DNA of 64,000 nt. Source: Sclerodactyla briareus. Lineage: Eukaryota; Echinodermata; Holothuroidea; Dendrochirotida; Sclerodactylidae. A program made the translations under genes and the position numbers. Location: assembly GCA_026419785.1 (NCBI GenBank), contig JAODTK010002665.1, positions 186,001 to 250,000 of the forward strand, written 5' to 3'. This document shows positions 25,360-38,399 of this stretch, one piece after another (the first letter of the stretch is position 1; the number at the start of each line of letters is the position of its first letter). The notes under the pieces were generated by a model. That model did no database searches. It was not told the origin of the DNA and saw only the letters and a list, made by a program, of their open reading frames with translations.

Positions 25360-26404
25360 CAGTGGCACTGTTCCTTCCCATCGCTCGGCTCGCGCAGTGA
25401 TACGGGATGTGAAGGAGCTTCAAGTTCTCCCTTGTTTTCGCTCTTCCCCCAATTTGTGCCGCGGAATTCCAGTAAACTTGAAATTTGCCATCAATAGGTT
25501 GATTTGATTCCTCATACTGGCGGAAAGCCATTCCGGTCATGTTGAGGGTCCTGACATGCATCACTTTTCGTGTGTATGCTCGGCGCTAGCGTATAGGGCG
25601 CCCATTTTGCTGAACATCGATGGGGAACGCAGTGCTCACTTTTGAATCGCCTCACCCTTAAGTACAACCCCCCCCCCCCTTGAAAGTAAAATGTTTCCTT
25701 CCCGCCTTCATGTGCATTCATCCTATTAGGTGAAGTAAGCTAAAATTGTGTCTTTAAGTTCCCTCCCGCATATTCCGCATTATTTAACACTGACAAAACT
25801 AGCGTACGTACCCGAAGTCACCCAGTGGCGTGATTTTATCATTACCATGTGCGGCGATCACGGACTTTCCCCCAATAGTGTTGGGGGGGGGGGCCAATTC
25901 AAATGTCCCCTCCAATTTTGCAGCCTGGTGAAATGTCCATAATCCTGAGTACAGTAACGGCCATAACGGAAGTGAATCATATTTTTAAATTGCTTAAATG
26001 TTATGTCAGGAATGCCGAAATGCGACAACAATTCGCTCTGCGCGCTCTGTATCCTGTCTTATCCTCTACGATGTAAATAAATAGGCCCATTTATACACTA
26101 ATTTATACACATATTCTGGCAAATATGATTTTTTCTCCATACGTGTCATCTTCAGTGGTGTGAACATATGGGGTTTTCACAAGCAAAATTTGCATTTGGG
26201 ACATCATGTTGCAGCCCCCCCCCCCCCCTCCATCCCACTCATTCGTCACTTTTCGAAAGTTATTGGGTCAATTCAGTGATTGTCTTGCTCCCTGCCAGGG
26301 AGCGCACTTACCGTCTTACAGACCATATTCCAACCCCTTTTCCCCCCTGGGGAGAGTGGGGGTTTGTAAGACTGTTTTCTTTTTTCACTGATGGTGGCGC
26401 GAAT
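25360..26404. other. No recognisable gene
   Basis: Short frames only. C and G runs occur near 25,668, 25,882 and 26,216. A potential imperfect hairpin lies at about 26,270-26,390, with CAGTGA at one end and TCACTG at the other and GTCTTACAG pairing to TTGTAAGAC inside. Confidence 0.35.
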
Positions 26405-26980
26405 TGTAATGAATAGTCAACGATCAGTTCTCACGAGGTTCCTTGAGGATAACAATTTTTTTTTTTTTCGAAAAACAAAAAATTATCTTTAATTTTTGGG
26501 GATGTTGCTTAATGCCATACAGCGCGGGAAGTACCGTTTCCGGCAATCTGGGGATTCATAAGGCTCAGAATTTCCGTGCACCCTACGCGTCTACTGGTGC
26601 TGGCCCAAATTGTAAGGAATAAACAAGATCAGTTCTTTGAAATATCAACTCCGAAAATTATTGACATTTTAAGGTACCGTTCCCTCATGCCATACGTCCG
26701 GGAAGTCCGTCCTCCTGCAATCGGAGGGTCTGTAAAATAAAAATTTCCTGTACCCTAACGCGTCCACAGTCCCCCCACAGTGACCCCAATTGTACGGAAT
26801 AAACAGTTCCCTCAAGAATGTTTCCTTAAATAAAAATTCGGGAATTTATTCGCCAATTTTAGGGAGGTTGCTTTACTGCCATATGACCCGGCGGAAGTGC
26901 CGTTGTCCTGGCAATCTGGGGGGTCTGCAACAAAACAAAATCCTGTCGCTACGCGCCAACCGATTTTGGCCAGACTCCGC
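26405..26980 (+). repeat. Three-unit tandem repeat, period about 180-205 bp
   Basis: Three consecutive copies of one unit can be read. Each contains, in order, AATAAAC(A)-like sequence with a TTCC/TTCT CA-rich start, an AATTTTxGGG stretch, a TGCCATA box, CGGGAAGT or CGGAAGT, GGCAATCTGGGG-like sequence, and ACGCGTC or ACGCGCC near the end. The units run approximately 26,405-26,610, 26,611-26,795 and 26,796-26,980. They differ by substitutions and small indels. No coding potential is evident. Confidence 0.75.
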
Positions 26981-26984
26981 TTGT

Positions 26985-27980
26985 ATGGGCGACCTCGTAT
27001 TTTCCCCATATTTAATAGAGAGCGCCGCCCCTGGTATCATTGACGCTTCCAAATAACCATTCAAGTTCCCAATTGGATCCGCCTTCGCAGTTGCAAGGGG
27101 CTAAGGTATCAGTCTTGACTCCGTATTCCGTTGTTATACAGTGGTTCTGGGTGGCGCTCTCGTGATTTTCATCGGGTTTGCCGTAGGCAGTATAAGGCCT
27201 CCGCTCGTGGAGACTTCTGTGATCTCACGTCTGGGATTTAAAGCTCGTTTCCATCAACACACAATGATCTCGAAAGTGGGCAATACCTGCTTAGTAAAAA
27301 CCTCCTTTTGTCCACTAAAGGCTTTCATTGTGTTTTTGTAAATCTGTAATTTTTGAGCCGCCTGGTATCTCACCAACTGCATAGAATGGGAAGTCATTTG
27401 TAGACGACGTTGTTAGCATAATCTCGACGCATATCTGTCTTTGAAGCAGGGCATGGACCTTTTTTTATTTTTATAAAAGTATCTGACCTTCCGCGATCGT
27501 TGCAATACATGTGTAGCAATCACGTAGACTTTATTTCTCACTTCTAACCACCATAGGCAGCGGAACAAAGTACTCTAGGATGAGTGGGTTCGGGGTCCCT
27601 AAATACATGGCCCATACCAAAACGCGATGCTTAGTCTTGGGGGTGGGGGAGTTCAAAGCCTCCATTTCTAACACTAGCTGTCTTGAATAATCTTGGTCTT
27701 CAACGTACGTCGTAATTAATGACAAATCATCAATAAATCATCAGGTCATGTACGGTACACAACCTACGCGCGCGTTCATGTAACGCTTTGATGACCGAAA
27801 TTTTATACTTTAAGGAACCCAAGATTCCCAATTAGTGAACACCATACAAATTTTTTTCTTAGAGTAAACTGTGTCTTCATAGTTCGCCTTTGCCGTAGTT
27901 GCCAACTGATCTTGAAGTTTTGACATCCAGATAGAAAAATGCCCACCTGTGTTTCGGAAGAATTTTATAAACTTTGGACG
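26985..27980. other. No recognisable gene
   Basis: Only short frames without motifs were seen. No repeat signature was recognised. Confidence 0.4.
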
Positions 27981-27984
27981 AAGT

Positions 27985-28300
27985 GAGTGTCCGAAAAATT
28001 AACAGAGATCGACAGAGATCAACACAAATATGTTATACTTGGCTGTAGATTGGACATTCGGAATATTTCTTCTCCCATAGAGTTATTAATGAGTGGAGTA
28101 GCCTTCCTGAAGATGTTGTTCTGTTTAAGAGGTGCATTCATCCAAGAACGTCTTGATTATTTTGAATGAGAAAAAAAATGTGGGCGAATTCCTTGAGCAT
28201 CTGGGTTTTCTTCTCTTTTGGATTGTTGTGGCTTCGGGGTCTCTCATGAGGATTTTGTCCTTCCTACCCTTTTCCCCTAAACTAAACTAAACTAAACATA
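27985..28300 (+). mobile_element. LINE 3' end (ORF2 C-terminus plus 3' UTR), fragment A
   Basis: The plus strand encodes the typical C-terminal end of a CR1/L2-like ORF2 (a NISSP-type stretch followed, in the next frame, by a VINEWxxLPEDVV-like segment near 28,080-28,120). It then runs through a 3' UTR to a short tandem tail of CTAAA units at about 28,277-28,297. The 3' UTR block starting GTGGGCGAATTCC (28,180) is shared with the copy at 31,283, so the two are copies of one family. The 5' end is truncated, as usual for such insertions. Confidence 0.65.
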
Positions 28301-28639
28301 ACTACGATAGAAGTAGCTTTGGGCAAATTTTACAAATTCTGGTGGAACATGCAAATCCAGCACCTATACGGGAGTCTACTGCGAGACGGATCAGTCTATA
28401 TAGAGGCACCACCGTAAAGCAGTATACTAGTCTCCAATAGTCCCGGACACCTAAGAGGATTCATCAATTTTTTGAAAATCAAAATAGCAAAATACCGGGA
28501 GGATGGAGGAGAGGATTTAAAGGAATTCCAGGCGTCACGTCGCTGACATCCGATCCCGAATCCCCTCGCTAGAAGCGACACTTTCCACCTGATGCATTAC
28601 ACCTGAATGTATGCTCCTACGCAGTGAGCGTCACTGTCA

Positions 28640-29012
28640 AAAGGAGTATCAATCCCTCCTTCTGCCATTTTTGTTGTGTAATACTCACTCGTAACCAGCC
28701 TATTTGCTGGATGAATAATTCCTCCCTGTATTAGTTCCGCGACAACGATTCTATTATCGTGTTGCTAATGTAACGTTCGATCAAGAAAGCATGTCCGCTG
28801 TTTACCCAATGCCGGACTATCCATGTAATAGCGAAAAAAAAACATTCCCTCATCGCCATTTTTGTGGTAAGTACTCACCGTAACCAGCCTATTTCGCTGG
28901 ATCTAACCCTCTTGTATAAGTTCCGCGGCACTATTCTTTTATCGTGTTGCTAAGGTACGTTCGATCAAGAATCATGTCGCATTTACCCAGATGGCGGAAT
29001 ATCCAGGGATAC
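28640..29012 (+). repeat. Two-unit tandem repeat, period about 195 bp
   Basis: The unit containing GCCATTTTTGT, GTAACCAGCCTATTT, GTTCCGCG, TTATCGTGTTGCTAA and CGTTCGATCAAGAA occurs twice (about 28,644-28,840 and 28,845-29,010) with small indels between copies. Confidence 0.85.
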
Positions 29013-29325
29013 TATATAATCGCCCATCTACACATCACTAAGCCCTATAAAGCATTTATTGGATCCCTCTATGAACTCCTGCGAACTGATTCGAGAATAA
29101 TTGAATCGAGACCCAGTATCGATTCAAATCAAGGGTAGGTGCTTTGCATATTTTGGTGTCTGAGGAGAATTCATGTTTATCTGGCAATTTAATCGTTGCT
29201 GTGACCAGCCATAGTAACAGTAATTAGTACCATGCTGCTCACAGGTGACTTATCACCTTATGTTTTTGAATAGTTTCTATGATGACACATTGTTTGGTCC
29301 CAGTACCATTCCAATAACACATCAT

Positions 29326-29406
29326 ACAGTTTACAACATAGCGCAGCGCGCACACTGATACTGTAGTGCAAACACACAATCACTAACTGCTATGTTGTAA
29401 AACTGT
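29326..29406. repeat. Hairpin with 17-18 bp arms
   Basis: The arm at 29,326-29,342 (ACAGTTTACAACATAGC) is the reverse complement of 29,389-29,406 apart from one extra base, with a 46-base loop. It could be a small MITE-like palindrome or a folded RNA. No further support was seen. Confidence 0.6.
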
Positions 29407-29409
29407 TGT

Positions 29410-30870
29410 ACGTGTTTTGTACGATGCTCGCAAAATCGATGCTTGACTTGCACGCACCATCACACCAATCAAATGCAGTCTAGCTCCACAAATACAAAGC
29501 TAGGTGACGCTTATCTCTCACATGTCAGATCTAAAACACGACTAACACGCATCTGAACCTAGGGCCATGGTTACAATTATCATCGCTGCATGGCAACTAT
29601 CTCCTAGAATGTACCAAGTGGCCTTCAACATACGACTAATAATTGCCGGGTCTTATTAAGATTAATTAAAGTTACGTAAGGGTGGGCTACAACAGCTTTT
29701 TCGATTTCGAAATAAGTATCATGGGAAATACATCACTTTCAACCAGCTGAAGTTACCTGATATGTCTTGGATATGGAACTGAGAGGTTGACTAACTGCAA
29801 GTTTGTCTAACATAGATCGGTGTCCTCTAAAATGCTAATCTAGCTGTAGTCGATCGGGTTTAACTTCCTTCATGGACAAAATTCGCCTTCAAGCATATAA
29901 ACAGTTAAGAAATTGCATACAGTGGATTACGCTGTTGTTCTGTAAAAATATGCAAGAAACGTCAGCCCTCTGATTCGAACGATTCGTTTCGTGTCTTCTG
30001 ACTATATAAAATCGAAACCCAATTGCGGTTATGATGTCACTGACCTGACCCGAGAATGTTTGATGAACAACGAAAAATCGAAGTGAACGCATTTTTCCCG
30101 ATTTTATTATAAATGGCGTAGAAACGATGGAGACTCGATCTTTCGTATACATTGAAGACCTCAGACGACTCTGTGTCCACAAAACACCTCGCCTCCGGCC
30201 CGGGGATTTAGGCCTCCCCAATGACGTCATTAAGCGGTCTTGAATGCAATAAAGACCTCGACACCCTGGTATTTATCCCCTAACTATAACCACGGTGGCA
30301 TATATCCAGCAACCTGTGGTGATTCTCTGTGAAGAAAAAGAGGAAAAAAAAAAACGTGTCGATTAGGCTCATCCATTTGATGTTTTTTATCATCTCCAGT
30401 AACACTCAAACTACTGTGCTTTCTGGTCTTGAGAGCCTAGTTGGGAGTAAACAAGATAAATCTGGCACGTATCAGAGATAGGCCCATGTAAATTGAGCTC
30501 AGGCTAAACAAACACACAAACAAACCCCCCCTTTATCAAGTAACCAGTGAAAGGTGTTTTAATTCAAATTGATAGTTTTTTTTTACTTCCTGCAGAGAGC
30601 AGATGTAGCTATTTGCTGTAAATGTTTTCTGTATTCCATGTGATTGGTGTGTGTGTGTGTGGTGTTACGTTTTTCGAGAGTGCAATGAGAGTAGCAATAC
30701 TGATGAGGAGCATATTATGTTTTATTAACAGTGGAAGGTATTCACTACCAGTTAATGGCCAATAATTGTTCATCCAGTTTGGGTTTGGTAAAATATCATA
30801 TTAAGTCTAAACCCTACCCAACGATTTCAGGGGAAAGGTACCTAGATTCTTTTGGCTTGGTTAGACGTCA
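29410..30870. other. No recognisable gene
   Basis: The largest open frame (113 codons, 29,889-30,230 minus) has no recognisable motif. A short (GT)n lies near 30,646-30,662. Confidence 0.4.
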
Positions 30871-30879
30871 CTCCAGTTT

Positions 30880-31425
30880 TCCTCCTTGATAAAGATATTG
30901 TTGTCGGATGCGTTTAGGCAGCGGGTGAGACCGATCTGGAGTATTCTTCCCAGTATGTTTGTCCATTTTCTTCGAAAAATAAGCTGGTAATTGAAAACGT
31001 TCAGCGAGGGACAACTAGATTAATCCTGTCTTAGAGATTTTTCCTTACATGGAAGATTCCGGCGTGTCGTTCTGCTTCGATGGAGCTGAATACGAATTCG
31101 AGTGATTGATTCTGGTTTTTTACATTGTTTCGTGGATTCTTTCCTTTTACGATTTCTTCGAGTTTTCGGAAGTTACCACCAATAGTGATCATTGCCTCAA
31201 GCTTCCGTTGTAACGCTGTGGATTAGGACATTACGGAAATATCTCTCTGCCAGAGAGTTATTAATGAGGAATAGCTTCCTGAGATGTTGTGGGCGAATTC
31301 CCTTTCAGTCATCTGGGTTTATTTCAGGATGTTCTGGATTCATGAGGATTTCGTCCTCCCTGACCCTCCTCCACTACACTAAACTGAACCACAACATCCC
31401 ATGGGGAATCTAAACGAGAGTCGCC
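30880..31425 (+). mobile_element. LINE 3' end, fragment B (same family as 28.0-28.3 kb)
   Basis: Plus-strand translation across frames gives the post-catalytic part of a CR1/L2-like ORF2. SSKNKLVIENVQRG with TTRLI lies at about 30,970-31,025, which matches the common 'K-x-x-x-E-x-VQRRATRLI' segment. A LYS-type linker follows, then the ERVINE-like segment near 31,250. The 3' UTR block GTGGGCGAATTCC recurs at 31,283, followed by ATGAGGATTT and a CTAAACT-like end near 31,378. Many indels break the frame, so no product is expected. Confidence 0.7.
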
Positions 31426-31787
31426 CCATTTACTACTGTAAAGATGATTGAATGAATAAAGGTGGATATTTGGATCGGATGAGAAATATATGTAGATCAG
31501 ATTGTCTAGCCACACAACAGCTGTCAAATGACAGCTCACACTACCAATGATATGTTTGCTCAACAATGAACTTTTTCATTAAAAACTAGGAACCATTTCG
31601 CGAGACTTAGAGAAAAGCATTTCATCACATATGCGAGCATACCGTGACCCGAATATGATTTTTTCATAAACTGTGCATCATTGATTGACTTTCATATAAT
31701 TCCGAGGCGACAGCGTTTCGCGAATTCATATAGAACGGGCCCCGCTGTAGTTGTCCGACCCAGGGTACCAGCCGCTCTAACCTCTGT

Positions 31788-31821
<34 letters not shown>

Positions 31822-31855
31822 TGTAGTGTGTTGTTGTGTGTGTGTGTGTGCGTGT
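31788..31855. repeat. (GT)n microsatellite
   Basis: A GT dinucleotide run with few interruptions. Confidence 0.97.
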
Positions 31856-32875
31856 TTTTTTCCAATGACTCCGTTGTGATGAGATTTGACACCAATTTGT
31901 CATCGGAGGGTTTGCACACACGTATTTCAATGACGTGTTTACCGAAGCAGTTAAAGGCGGTCCAACTCAGCAGTGGCGGTGTTCGAACTTTGGAACGCAA
32001 GTGACAAGTTGTCGAATAGCATATTGCTGGCCATACACAATATGAAGTCCCCACAACTATTAACCGCGCGGCATTGTTTGTCGAAGGATACAAAGACATC
32101 ATACTCTCGGTGGAAGTGGTAGATCACATGCGATAAACTATGCCTTATTAGTCATAATTTGTTGCGTATTTGCAATAAAGACGTCAGTTTAGATCAAAAA
32201 GTGCCGACATTCCCCAAATCCCAACGAAAGGTTCTCACTGTTTCTTATAATCCTTAAATGCACTTGAAAAAGCGGAAAGAACTCCTGCACGCAACAACAT
32301 TGTTTTCGGAGAAGTGGTAATATTGGTCAAATCAAATCCAAAATGTCGCCAAAGGCTCCAATTCTGAGGGAATATCAGATCTTTGGGCAGTATCATCAAA
32401 TTATGCAGAGTGTTTCTAGTTAGAATTCCCGGACGTTTCCAAGTTTCTTCATTTGGTTTCTTGTTCGACCTGGATTGTCAGGGCACTCCATGACCTATCG
32501 TTTTGTAAACAAGGAGCATTGAGCTGCTTGTGTCCTATTGGCTCATTGTCAGTGAATGCTGAAGTGGATTTGAAAGTAGTCCCTAGTTTGCTCGATCGAA
32601 ACTCTTTGCATTTGTAAAGTATTTCGGACCTTGGAACCCTATGCCCCGGAATGTACCAGCTTTACATGGTCAACCACTGTTTAATCGACTTCTCTGATCA
32701 TTACTTTTGCACAATGTGGCAATTATATGATCATTTTAAATGTTCAAAGTGCGACCGCCGCAATTTTCGAATTGCTGTTCAATACCTTCCTCGTATTCTG
32801 AGAGACATATTCCCTATCAACAGCACTCAGTCCGATAGCCAAGAATTTAGTGGGCCAGGTTGTAATTGATCCATC

Positions 32876-32923
32876 TACTATCTATCTATCTATCCTATCT
32901 ACTCCATCTATCTATCTATCTAG

Positions 32924-32961
<38 letters not shown>

Positions 32962-33040
32962 CTCTATCTAGCGACCTATCTATCTATCTATCATATCTTA
33001 TCTATCGATCATCTATCTCTCTATCTATCCGTCTATCTAC
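32876..33040. repeat. (CTAT)n microsatellite
   Basis: About 165 bases of CTAT/ATCT tetranucleotides with scattered substitutions. Frames reading Tyr-Leu-Ser-Ile repeats are artefacts. Confidence 0.97.
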
Positions 33041-33420
33041 GGGCTTACGTACTTAGTAACAAGAACTGGGGTAACGAGAGAGTTCCACAGGTTACTGGGG
33101 GTGGGGGAACTCCATTAACAGAATAATTTGTCCCATTTTGTCATGTTTTGTGACTGTTTTCTTCACCAATATTGCGAAGTGATTCTTGCCTGAATGTTTT
33201 CACAAAGATTCAAAGGACAATATATGTCCCACTTTGTCAGAGCCCCCTTCCAAAGTGCCAGGCCTACTATAAACCTGTCATATTTCCATTTTGTAGGAGG
33301 GATGACGTATATATAACTATAGACACTATTGACCAAAATCTTCGTGATCGTACCACTTCACATCGTCATCCGAGGCAGGGTCTTGGAACCAGCCCGGACA
33401 TATGTTATCACGCAATTAAT

Positions 33421-33520
33421 AACGATAACGATAATAATAATATAATAATAATAATAATAATAATAAAACTGAAGTAGTGTCACACACCACACACACCACA
33501 CGCACACACACACACACATA
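33421..33520. repeat. Compound (ATA)n and (CA)n microsatellite
   Basis: ATA/AAT trinucleotides span about 33,430-33,470 and CA dinucleotides about 33,480-33,520. Confidence 0.92.
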
Positions 33521-33524
33521 TGGT

Positions 33525-36500
33525 TCCCAAGCCCCTCGATAACGAATGCTAACATATGTCAGATAATGCTCCACTATGCTCGATTCGATTACGGAGGGAC
33601 AGTCAGGCGCGTACACTGCCATGGCTCAGGGTTTTATGCACGGATAAGGTGTTCAGGACTAACTTAGAAGGTATTTTTCAGTAGTTTCTTCAACCTTTAT
33701 TCCGGCCGGCCTGAAGGCATGACCCAGCCAATCCATTCCATTCGTTGCAGTCCTGGGTTTCAAACATTTCGCCCTACCACCAAGACTTGTTGATATGAGT
33801 AAGCGCCTCTTCGTTTTCTCAAAGGGAATGGCACACCTCCACAATACGAGTATTAGGGGCCGAGAATGACGGAGTAATATCAGGACGCTTGCAAGCCCAA
33901 CAGACCAGGTACAATTTCCCAGCAGTCACCGGACGTTTTTTGTCACTGGTACTGTGGCAGCGGTGAGTATTAGTGTTTCCCTTCATGGTTCGCTCTGTTT
34001 GGGTTACTGGGATTCTGTATAGCCTCCCCATCGCCCTCGGAATCTGCGTCCAGGATATTTGCAATAAGTCTGACGGTCCGCTGTTAGCAGTCCGTTGGCC
34101 TTAACCTCCGCTACTCGAGGTTCGAGAAAGGGTCTGGTTCTTGAGTTCACTGATTGTTCATTACGGATGGACGTAGAATCGTGGTCACCGAACAGGTTGG
34201 ATTTGTTACACCCTGCTTTTTAGCTTTTTATCATCTTACTACGGGAGAAGTTGGAGCTCTCCAAGTCACTAGCACCGGGTTCCGTAAACCGGTATAGTTC
34301 AAATCAAATCGGTCCGTTCGCCCTTATATTCATTGAGCTATTTCCTAATAGAATGCCTAGCCTAACTTCAAAGGAATGAACCTAGCATATTTTGTACTAT
34401 TTAAACTAGATTTGCGATTTGAGTGCTCGCCGTTAGACGCTGTTTTGTCTAAAAATTAGGGTTCAATTTTGGCAGAACGAAATCCTTGGGAGCCGATTCT
34501 TGACATGACGCACCACACCCATTGGTCTTGGCCCAACGGAATTGTGTATTCCTGCCCACACTTTAACAGTAGATTGCCACTATCATTTTGCCTTCGTACT
34601 TGACATTGTGACTAAGTTCTCTCCGGAAGCATACGTAGCATTTGGGGTAAATCGAAATCGCTACCCAACCCCATTCTAATTTAGCTGTAATAGGTTTGTC
34701 GACGCTTGATGATGACTCTCCAAAATACCTATCGACTCCATATTTGAACAGAAAACTACACCATTGCCTGTTTTTTTTCGTTTTCTTATGTACATTTCGA
34801 GTAGTACGATCTTGCTACACTCGGCTTTTGTTGTCCGAAGGCTGACCCTAACCACGAGATTTGCATGCTGATGACCCTGAAGGCTATTAATCTTCAACTA
34901 AGGCTAACTGAATACTTCTATAAAAGCATGTGAACCTTACTATGCACGTCTCGCTTTCACAGGCCCCGTCTCCACGACCATTTTCAAGAGTTGGTTGAGG
35001 CAGCAACGAATATGCTGCAATAAGAATGGTAGTCCATATTCGCCCTGCCTTTTCCTACTATTCTTTACTGTTGACTCTGTGTATAATATCTTGTTATCAA
35101 TTGTAAGAGCTACAGTTAGGCCAGGCTGGCGCTTGAGATCCTTTTAGTGAAAAGGATGCTCTTGCCAGTCGTGAGGACGACTACAAGGGAAGTGTCCTCC
35201 CCTCTTTAATTGTTGCATTGACTATCGAAGTTACTTACGAATATATGTTCGCTAAAACTCTGATCGACTAGTGTTTATGCTATGACAACATGGTATTTTT
35301 CCTTTCTCTATAGTGTCCGGCCTCCCCCGAACCCTTAATTTGGGATATATTCTAGCACAACCAATATGGCAACTGGTATCGTCACCCTCTTCAATTTGCC
35401 ATCCGTCTCATACTAGCCACACTAAACCGTAGCCTGAGCTGGAGCCTTCCTCCGAGTACCGTCCACCTGTTTTTTTTATTCTTTGTGAGTTATTTGTTTT
35501 GTTTTGTGGTGAAATCGCACTTTTGTAGTAGACACAATATAGGTGTCCCGCGTACATTGAATTTAACCTCCTGAGAATATTGCCGATATTGAGCGCAAAA
35601 CCGAAACCGAATGCGCGAATTGGGTGGGGTTCAATGAATAAACTGATGGTGTTGTCCTCCCCCAGTTTCATAATTTGAACTCAATCAAATATGACCTGTC
35701 ATGTTCATGAATTCTGACGGATGACCCGTTTTATGGAATATGATCCTGGTGGTGATCCTTCTGTGGATATGAGTGCTAAGAAAAAAAATAAGGTGCCCTG
35801 ATTGATTATGGACCATGCTATAACATTTTTTTTTTTTGTTTTTTAACGACAATATTTATGCAGCTAGAGTGAAATCGAGGGCTAAATATATGGTCGTTTT
35901 CAAACGCTGGAAGGGCAGTTTTTCTTTCAGGTGTAATACATTACGTGCGTCAAAAGATCTTCCACATAGCACAAGAATCAACGTATAGACCACTTTATAT
36001 TTGACAGCGTTGGGGCATTCGGGAGGATAGAATTAACAATAAGGATGCACGGTATAATAAACGTTTGCAGTATACTGTGATGATGCACTATAAACATTCG
36101 GTGGAATTATTTCCTGTACAGATCATAGAGTCTGTCCAGCTTCCATATTTGGTTTGGACCCCAACTTTAATTGCGTGACGATGGGGAGGAAAATGGAAAC
36201 ATACACAGGCCCGACTACATGCATTTTTAGGCTTTCTTCGTAGGGATGATTTTTCGAGACAAATACTGGAGGATATCCCTTTTACACCACTCATATGATT
36301 AGTTCTCCTGGTCTAAGGATAATTATCAACTTACTATCTCTAGTCTTTCGCAAAATAACCTATGGAATAACATAATTTTGGCTGGGCTCCGACACTGATC
36401 AGTCCTCTTCTGCTGTTTTTTAAATTTGATAACAAAAAAATTTTAGTTCGTAACGATGATAATGAAACAACAACTGCGCACTGCACGGCCTGTGGAGGGC

Positions 36501-38395
36501 ATTTGAAGACACTCGCGAAGGAGCGACACTCGTAGAAGCGAGAGCTACAAGTTTTACGTTTTACTTGTTACTTGCAGTCCCGATGATACTAGGCAGAGGG
36601 CCTGACATGGCACTTACGCAATTACAGTCATTTCATCTTTTGTTGCGTAAGTATGAATACTTGAGGGGGCACTGGTCGGCAGTTTCCGTGTGTCGTTATT
36701 TTCGCCCTAGGGCCATATACTTCATACAGGACATATAGGCCTCGACATTCCCCTCGTACTTTGTGCGATGCTCGGTTGTGTATTCCCTGGCCCTCACTTC
36801 TCTCATTATACTCTCGTCAACATACAATAGGCAGCACTCGGGCCAAGGGGACCTCACGGCAGATAGAGTATCTGCCCCACTATACCATGGGCGCGTTTAA
36901 ACAACGGGTCGCTTGGAGATCAATTCATACAGAAAAGACACTCTCCAGGCCAAAATACAGGCAATGCTTAGCGGACGGGGGAAACATTGTCTCACTACAG
37001 GATATCTATCAAAGGTCCGAAAAGAAAGAAAAAAAAAATCAATAAGTACATCCTTCGCATAAATGAAAGCGACTTCGTAAAACTTCCGGGCGCTCTCGGA
37101 GAGCAGTCTGGTAAGTGTTTCCCCTTATTGCATATTTCCAAGAGATAAGAGATTTCTAACTATTTGAACTCTGAGACCAGTAAGTGTTACCGTATGTTGT
37201 ATGATTATGATGAAACTTTCTGAAATGGCCAAAGGCAAAAGAAGAATGTTAATGGTACACGCCTTCCAGGTTTGTTGTTAATCAAAAAAAAAAAAAAAAA
37301 TATAATTAAATCGTAATATGTGGAAGCATATATACACATATATTATCACTTTCCCTGCCCAATTTGTTCGTTCGTCAATATCTTTATCATTCGGATACCG
37401 CTCTGGATTGTCCCGACACATCCAGACTGTGGTAGCGAATACTCCTCAGCGCTGAATGGAAAATGCGTACAAGACTATCGTTCGGAATGTGAAAAACGAT
37501 GAGACACTAAGAGCGAGCAGTGTTTGACGCAGCAGTTGACATGAACCGACTGTTTTTCATGAGATTATTTGCCTCACATATTGCAGTACTGAGTAAGATA
37601 CATTGTATTTAAATGCATGCGAACCGATGACAACAACACTTTGAAGAGTGGATATAGCAAACAACGATGACTGGACTGCTCTTCAGTAAGTGTTTGTCTT
37701 TCGAAAGGTACTCTGGCACTTACTGGTCATTTTTTATCCTTCGTTCTAGTATTATGGGGCCATAAACAGGTAGTTAAATGCGTGCATAGTTTTATATCCC
37801 CTATTATTTGCGCCTCTTATTTAAGAGAGTTGCGCCATCTGATTTAACCAAGATAAAATTAATTTAGCTTATAATCGTCAATTCGTTCCGACGCGAGGAC
37901 TTTGAGTATTTCTCCAGCCAGAGGTCTTTGGAAAGGAATCGTCGTTCTATGTCTTTTGACGAGAATGGTCTTACCCCCTGTTAGATGTTCTTTGACGGAA
38001 ATCGTCGTGAGAGGCGTCTTTTAGTTCTCCTTTGTCGCTTGGTCTTGAGAGTGTATTTTCTGTGTAAATTGACGTTTCGTGGCTGTTTTTTGGACGCGGT
38101 TCATGTTATTAAGGTGGCATCTCCTATTAACTATGAGGCAGCAATGTCCTTAGTATATCGCACACCCTGGTGAAAAAAGAGAAACAAAAAACCCCGGGAG
38201 TGCAAAGCGTCTCGCAACACCGGAATACCATTGAAGGCGCCCCCCCCCCCCCCCCCCCCGCCCACTCTACGTCACAGCGAAAATGTCATTCGGACGGCCT
38301 AAATGTTATTTTAAAATATTATTTTATATTAATTATCATTTTATTTATTACCTTTTTACTTCTCACTACTTTGAATTGTTTGAATGTATGTATAT
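33525..38395. other. No recognisable gene
   Basis: Nearly 5 kb contains only short open frames (at most 94 codons, 36,761-37,045 plus). I see no domain motif, RNA gene or long repeat. A and T runs occur near 35,825 and 37,283, and a long C run lies at about 38,240-38,260. Confidence 0.45.
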
Positions 38396-38399
38396 ATAT

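Noticed and set aside
25031-25564. 177-codon minus frame with long His-Thr repeats
   Set aside because: The repeat is (GT)n read on the other strand, and the flanking residues show no motif.
31664-32102. His-Thr or Cys-Val rich frames of 88-136 codons
   Set aside because: They span a (GT)n tract; no domain on either side.
32850-33126. Frames with Tyr-Leu-Ser-Ile repeats
   Set aside because: They are translations of (CTAT)n.
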